A stretch of DNA of 64,000 bases, from the NCBI RefSeq assembly GCF_038002825.1, contig NZ_JBBODF010000001.1:2108001-2172000 (forward strand), given 5' to 3'. This DNA comes from Paenibacillus sp. FSL H8-0048. Lineage in GTDB: Bacteria > Bacillota > Bacilli > Paenibacillales > Paenibacillaceae. A program made the position numbers and the translations under genes. A model generated the notes under the pieces. That model was given only the letters and a program-made list of their open reading frames with translations. It had not been told where the DNA came from and made no database searches. This document shows, one piece after another, positions 61,626-64,000 of the stretch (its first letter is position 1; each line of letters begins with the position of its first letter).

Positions 61626-62069
61626 TTAGATCAACGGAGAAGCCAGCAGTACCGCCGCTATAAAAACAAGCTGAATCGCTAGACGTACCGGCAATTTCGG
61701 GACCGGCTTGCCGCCAATCGTCAGGTGATTGCGGGCAGCATAGATATTGGCGGGGAGCATGGCGGTCAGCAGCACAACCAGACACACTGCGGCCGCCAAG
61801 GAAACAGCGGGCAGCAATAATCCAATAGCCCCGGTAATCTCCAGCATTCCGGTAACCGTCACAATCCATTCCTTCCCCGGGAAAACAGGCGGTACCATTC
61901 TAACTAAATCCGGCCGCCGCCGTCCCCAGTGAGCCGAAGCTCCGAGCAGCAGCATCACAGCTACGGCCCATTGAAGGGCGGTTTGCCAGTCATTCCAATA
62001 CTGGAGGCCCAGCAGACCCATTCCCCGGAACAGCAAAAAGGATGCGATGAGCGCATAAAAAGGAATCAT
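61626..62069 (-). CDS. DoxX-family membrane protein
   Basis: 147 residues, four membrane helices (about residues 4-22, 30-46, 68-104, 128-146). PPVFPGKEWIVTVTGMLEITGAIGLLLP is the DoxX-like landmark. Start overlaps the TetR stop (ATGA), so the pair is one coupled operon and DoxX is probably controlled by that repressor. DoxX proteins are linked to thiol/oxidative stress or quinone chemistry in some bacteria; the role here is open. Confidence 0.82.
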   Translation of the reverse strand: MIPFYALIASFLLFRGMGLLGLQYWNDWQTALQWAVAVMLLLGASAHWGRRRPDLVRMVPPVFPGKEWIVTVTGMLEITGAIGLLLPAVSLAAAVCLVVLLTAMLPANIYAARNHLTIGGKPVPKLPVRLAIQLVFIAAVLLASPLI

Positions 62070-62701
62070 TTAAACTCTCCCCTTCTATCACTTGATAATG
62101 CTTCATCTTCATTCTTCAGAATACCAGCCATGAACTCAGATACCTCTCTTGCAGAAAGGGACTCGTTAGAGGGACGCATGGAGGCCCGCACCCGCAGACC
62201 CAGTGACAACAGAACGAACAGCTCCGCCGTCTCATCAGGATTCACTGTTTCTTTGATCACTCCATATTTCTGTCCCGTACTAATCCATTGTCTGGATACG
62301 GATACCGACCGCTCATGAAATTGCTTAAGCACCTCCGCTACCACCGGCTCATTCTCCTTGCCCAGCAGGTATAGAAGCACCTTATTCGTCGCCTCATGGC
62401 TGTCCTCCAGTCCGGCCAGACTTCTTGCAATCGCCAGCATCGGCCCCTCGAAGGCTTTGTCCAGACTGCCTGCCACTTCCTCCTCGAAACGATCATTCAC
62501 AGCATCAAGCCGCTCCTCCAGCACCCAGGCAAAAATCTCATCCTTGCTTTTCACATAATGAAAAATAGCCCCCTTCGACAATTGCGACCGCTCCATGATG
62601 TCCTTCAAAGTAATGGCGTGACAGCTTTTGTCCCGCAGCAGCTCCTTGGTAGCCTCCAACAGCTGCCGGATTGTCTGCTTGCGGCGGTCTGCGTTCTTCA
62701 T
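62066..62701 (-). CDS. TetR/AcrR-family repressor
   Basis: 211 residues. N-terminal HTH: TIRQLLEATKELLRDKSCHAITLKDIMERSQLSKGAIFHYVKSKDEIFAWVLEERLDAV, with the TetR-type recognition helix SKGAIFHYVKSKDEI. The C-terminal 140 residues form the ligand domain. AGAGGAG precedes ATG 62701. Expected to bind its own promoter and release on a small hydrophobic ligand. Confidence 0.9.
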   Translation of the reverse strand: MKNADRRKQTIRQLLEATKELLRDKSCHAITLKDIMERSQLSKGAIFHYVKSKDEIFAWVLEERLDAVNDRFEEEVAGSLDKAFEGPMLAIARSLAGLEDSHEATNKVLLYLLGKENEPVVAEVLKQFHERSVSVSRQWISTGQKYGVIKETVNPDETAELFVLLSLGLRVRASMRPSNESLSAREVSEFMAGILKNEDEALSSDRRGEFK

Positions 62702-62980
62702 CGCTATTCTCCTCTTTTGTCCGGCATAGTTAAGATTGAGTTAATTTAAAATATGATTACTGCTGATTATACATACCGACCATCGGTTTGTAAATTGGTA
62801 TATCAAAATCCGGGAGATTTCGGACTGCAACGGAATTCTGCTTTAAGTAACTGCCGCAAGATCGCAATCCTACAGGTTCAGTGTTACGGCCGTTGAACAG
62901 CTCACATTCGGTAAATGTTGCGTGCCGTATCGCCCTTCCTCTTCTAAATCAGAAGTAGAGCGGTCTGATCCAGACCTCCA
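62702..62980. other. Intergenic stretch between the TetR gene and the flavoprotein gene
   Basis: No supported gene, RNA gene or repeat. Divergent promoter region for the TetR/DoxX operon and the flavoprotein gene. Confidence 0.45.
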
Positions 62981-62996
62981 TGTGAAATGTGTTACA
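62981..62996 (+). promoter_or_regulatory. Fnr/CRP-type operator of the flavoprotein gene
   Basis: TGTGA-N6-TTACA, one mismatch from the Bacillus Fnr site TGTGA-N6-TCACA. Its centre (62988.5) is about 41.5 bases before the start expected from the -10 box at 63017-63022 (TATACA), the class II activator position. Confidence 0.55.
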
Positions 62997-63016
62997 TGTT
63001 ACCTTCAAATAGAGGA

Positions 63017-63022
63017 TATACA
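63017..63022 (+). promoter_or_regulatory. -10 box of the flavoprotein gene
   Basis: TATACA, 32 bases before ATG 63054. No good -35 hexamer lies at the right spacing, as expected for an activator-dependent promoter. Confidence 0.45.
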
Positions 63023-63053
63023 TCTCAAAGAATGTTGGGGAGGCAACTGCATT

Positions 63054-64000
63054 ATGCAAAAGAAACACTGGGGGTACAAAGGAGTTCTGCTGGCTATTAT
63101 TGCGATACTGGTAATCTCACTTGCGGGCTGTAGCAGCTCTGCGAACAAGGGGACAGAAGTAACTCCGCAGAACGTTGAGAAGCAAGCGGCGGCGGCAGCG
63201 ACAAGTCAACTGGCAAAGGCAAGCCCTTCTGCACCTGGCGCAGCACTCTCCTTCAAGCCGGGGAAATACACGGCCAAGGGGAACGGAAAAAACGGTCCGA
63301 TCGAAGTGGAAACAGAATTCACCGAGACCGCGATCAAAAGCATCAAGGTGTTAAGCCAGAATGAAACGGAAGGCATTGCCCAAGGGCCGCTAAAGATTGT
63401 TCCTGAAAAAATCATCAGTGAGCAAAGCCTCGCAATCGATGCCGTCTCCGGCGCTTCTATGACCACTAAGGGTATTCTGGACGCGGTGGAAGATTGCGCC
63501 AAGCAGGCAGGCGGGGATCTAGCCGTCCTGAAGCAGGCCAAGGCCACTGCCGAGAATAAGGAAGTAGAGGAGATCACGGTGGATATAGCCGTGGTAGGTG
63601 CCGGTGCGGCCGGTACAGCTGCGGCGCTTGCCGCCGAAGACAGCGGGGCCAGCGTCGTACTGCTGGAGAAGACAGCTACACCTATGGGAGCCGGCACTAT
63701 GGCCGGAGGCATGTTCGCCGCCGATTCCCAGCAGCAGAAGGACAAGAAGGCCACAGTCAGCAAGCAATGGCTCTATGACCAATACATGGCGGCCTCAGAT
63801 GGATACATGAACTCACTGCTGGTCCGCACCATTATTGATGAAGCCGGTAAGACAGTTGACTGGCTGAATGCAAATGGCGCCAAAATGACCCTGGTGGATG
63901 CCGGCACCGGCTTTGCCTTTGAGCATATCGGAATGCCTGCCACGCTGCACGGATACCAGGAAGGCGGCACAGTTGCGATTACCAAGCTGATCAAGTCTTT
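63054..64000 (+). CDS. FMN-binding/FAD flavoprotein reductase lipoprotein (partial, runs off the window)
   Basis: Open from ATG 63054 to the end (315 codons seen). Lipoprotein signal with lipobox ISLAGC (Cys26); an Ala/Ser linker; an FMN-binding domain at about residues 65-145 with the flavinylation-type motif SGASMT in AIDAVSGASMTTKGILDAV; then a FAD_binding_2 domain opening VVGAGAAGTAAALAAEDSGASVVLLEK and GAGTMAGGMFAAD. This is the layout of extracellular fumarate/urocanate reductase-like flavoproteins, which pass electrons to an organic acceptor in anaerobic respiration. GGGGAGG is 11 bases before the ATG. The Fnr-like site upstream fits anaerobic induction. Acceptor unknown. Confidence 0.88.
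   Translation, partial: MQKKHWGYKGVLLAIIAILVISLAGCSSSANKGTEVTPQNVEKQAAAAATSQLAKASPSAPGAALSFKPGKYTAKGNGKNGPIEVETEFTETAIKSIKVLSQNETEGIAQGPLKIVPEKIISEQSLAIDAVSGASMTTKGILDAVEDCAKQAGGDLAVLKQAKATAENKEVEEITVDIAVVGAGAAGTAAALAAEDSGASVVLLEKTATPMGAGTMAGGMFAADSQQQKDKKATVSKQWLYDQYMAASDGYMNSLLVRTIIDEAGKTVDWLNANGAKMTLVDAGTGFAFEHIGMPATLHGYQEGGTVAITKLIKS

Overview
The window looks like chromosomal DNA of a Paenibacillus-type Bacillota. Nearly every start has a strong AGGAGG-like ribosome binding site, GTG and TTG starts occur, and the gene content fits: a class I Staphylococcus-type Fda aldolase, a LytTR/DUF3021 pair, a CD3324-family protein, YesM/YesN-type regulators, an SLH-anchored surface protein and an ECF sigma/anti-sigma pair. 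Most of the window is ordinary chromosome. The accessory parts are a truncated group II intron and several families of short intergenic repeats.

Layout. 1-6 kb: a gene tail, a palindrome array, a proline-rich small protein, a GT4 glycosyltransferase, then an HTH regulator (3003-4400) whose 3' end overlaps a 47-codon gene for a putative secreted signalling peptide (4363-4506), then a copper-amine-oxidase-like secreted protein. 6-15.7 kb: UbiD decarboxylase with a 44-aa Arg-rich protein, LtrA, a flavoprotein oxidoreductase, a subtilisin-like protease, an amidase, DUF3021 and LytTR. 16-27 kb: a CD3324 protein with a candidate structured leader, an M3 oligoendopeptidase, a DUF1801 protein, a lipoprotein esterase, ECF sigma/anti-sigma, GH16-ricin glucanase, Fda, an LLM oxidoreductase. 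27-37 kb: M16 protease, DUF4180, VOC, tRNA-Lys(CTT), an APC permease, and a four-gene translationally coupled operon of a beta-lactamase-like hydrolase with an ABC-2 exporter.

37-48 kb: a siderophore/haem-type iron ABC system divergent from its binding protein across twin Fur boxes; a second ABC importer (binding protein, ATPase, fused permease) followed by YesM-like kinase and YesN-like regulator; a secreted asparaginase with a consensus promoter overlapped by a GlnR/TnrA-like box. 48-49 kb: a 5'-truncated group II intron and a repeat array. 49-54 kb: a LanFEG-like immunity/export ABC system divergent from its response regulator and kinase, followed by a convergent 26-aa hydrophobic peptide gene. 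54-64 kb: an unknown protein plus a TerD/TerA-like protein, a 1584-residue SLH surface protein, a TetR/DoxX pair, and the start of an FMN/FAD flavoprotein reductase lipoprotein whose promoter has an Fnr-like site.

The two most interesting signals are the receptor/peptide cassette at 3003-4506 and a dispersed family of approximately 26-bp palindromes repeated at a constant 51-52 bp period in several intergenic arrays. The palindrome stems differ between arrays but stay self-complementary, and the arrays sit mostly between convergent genes.
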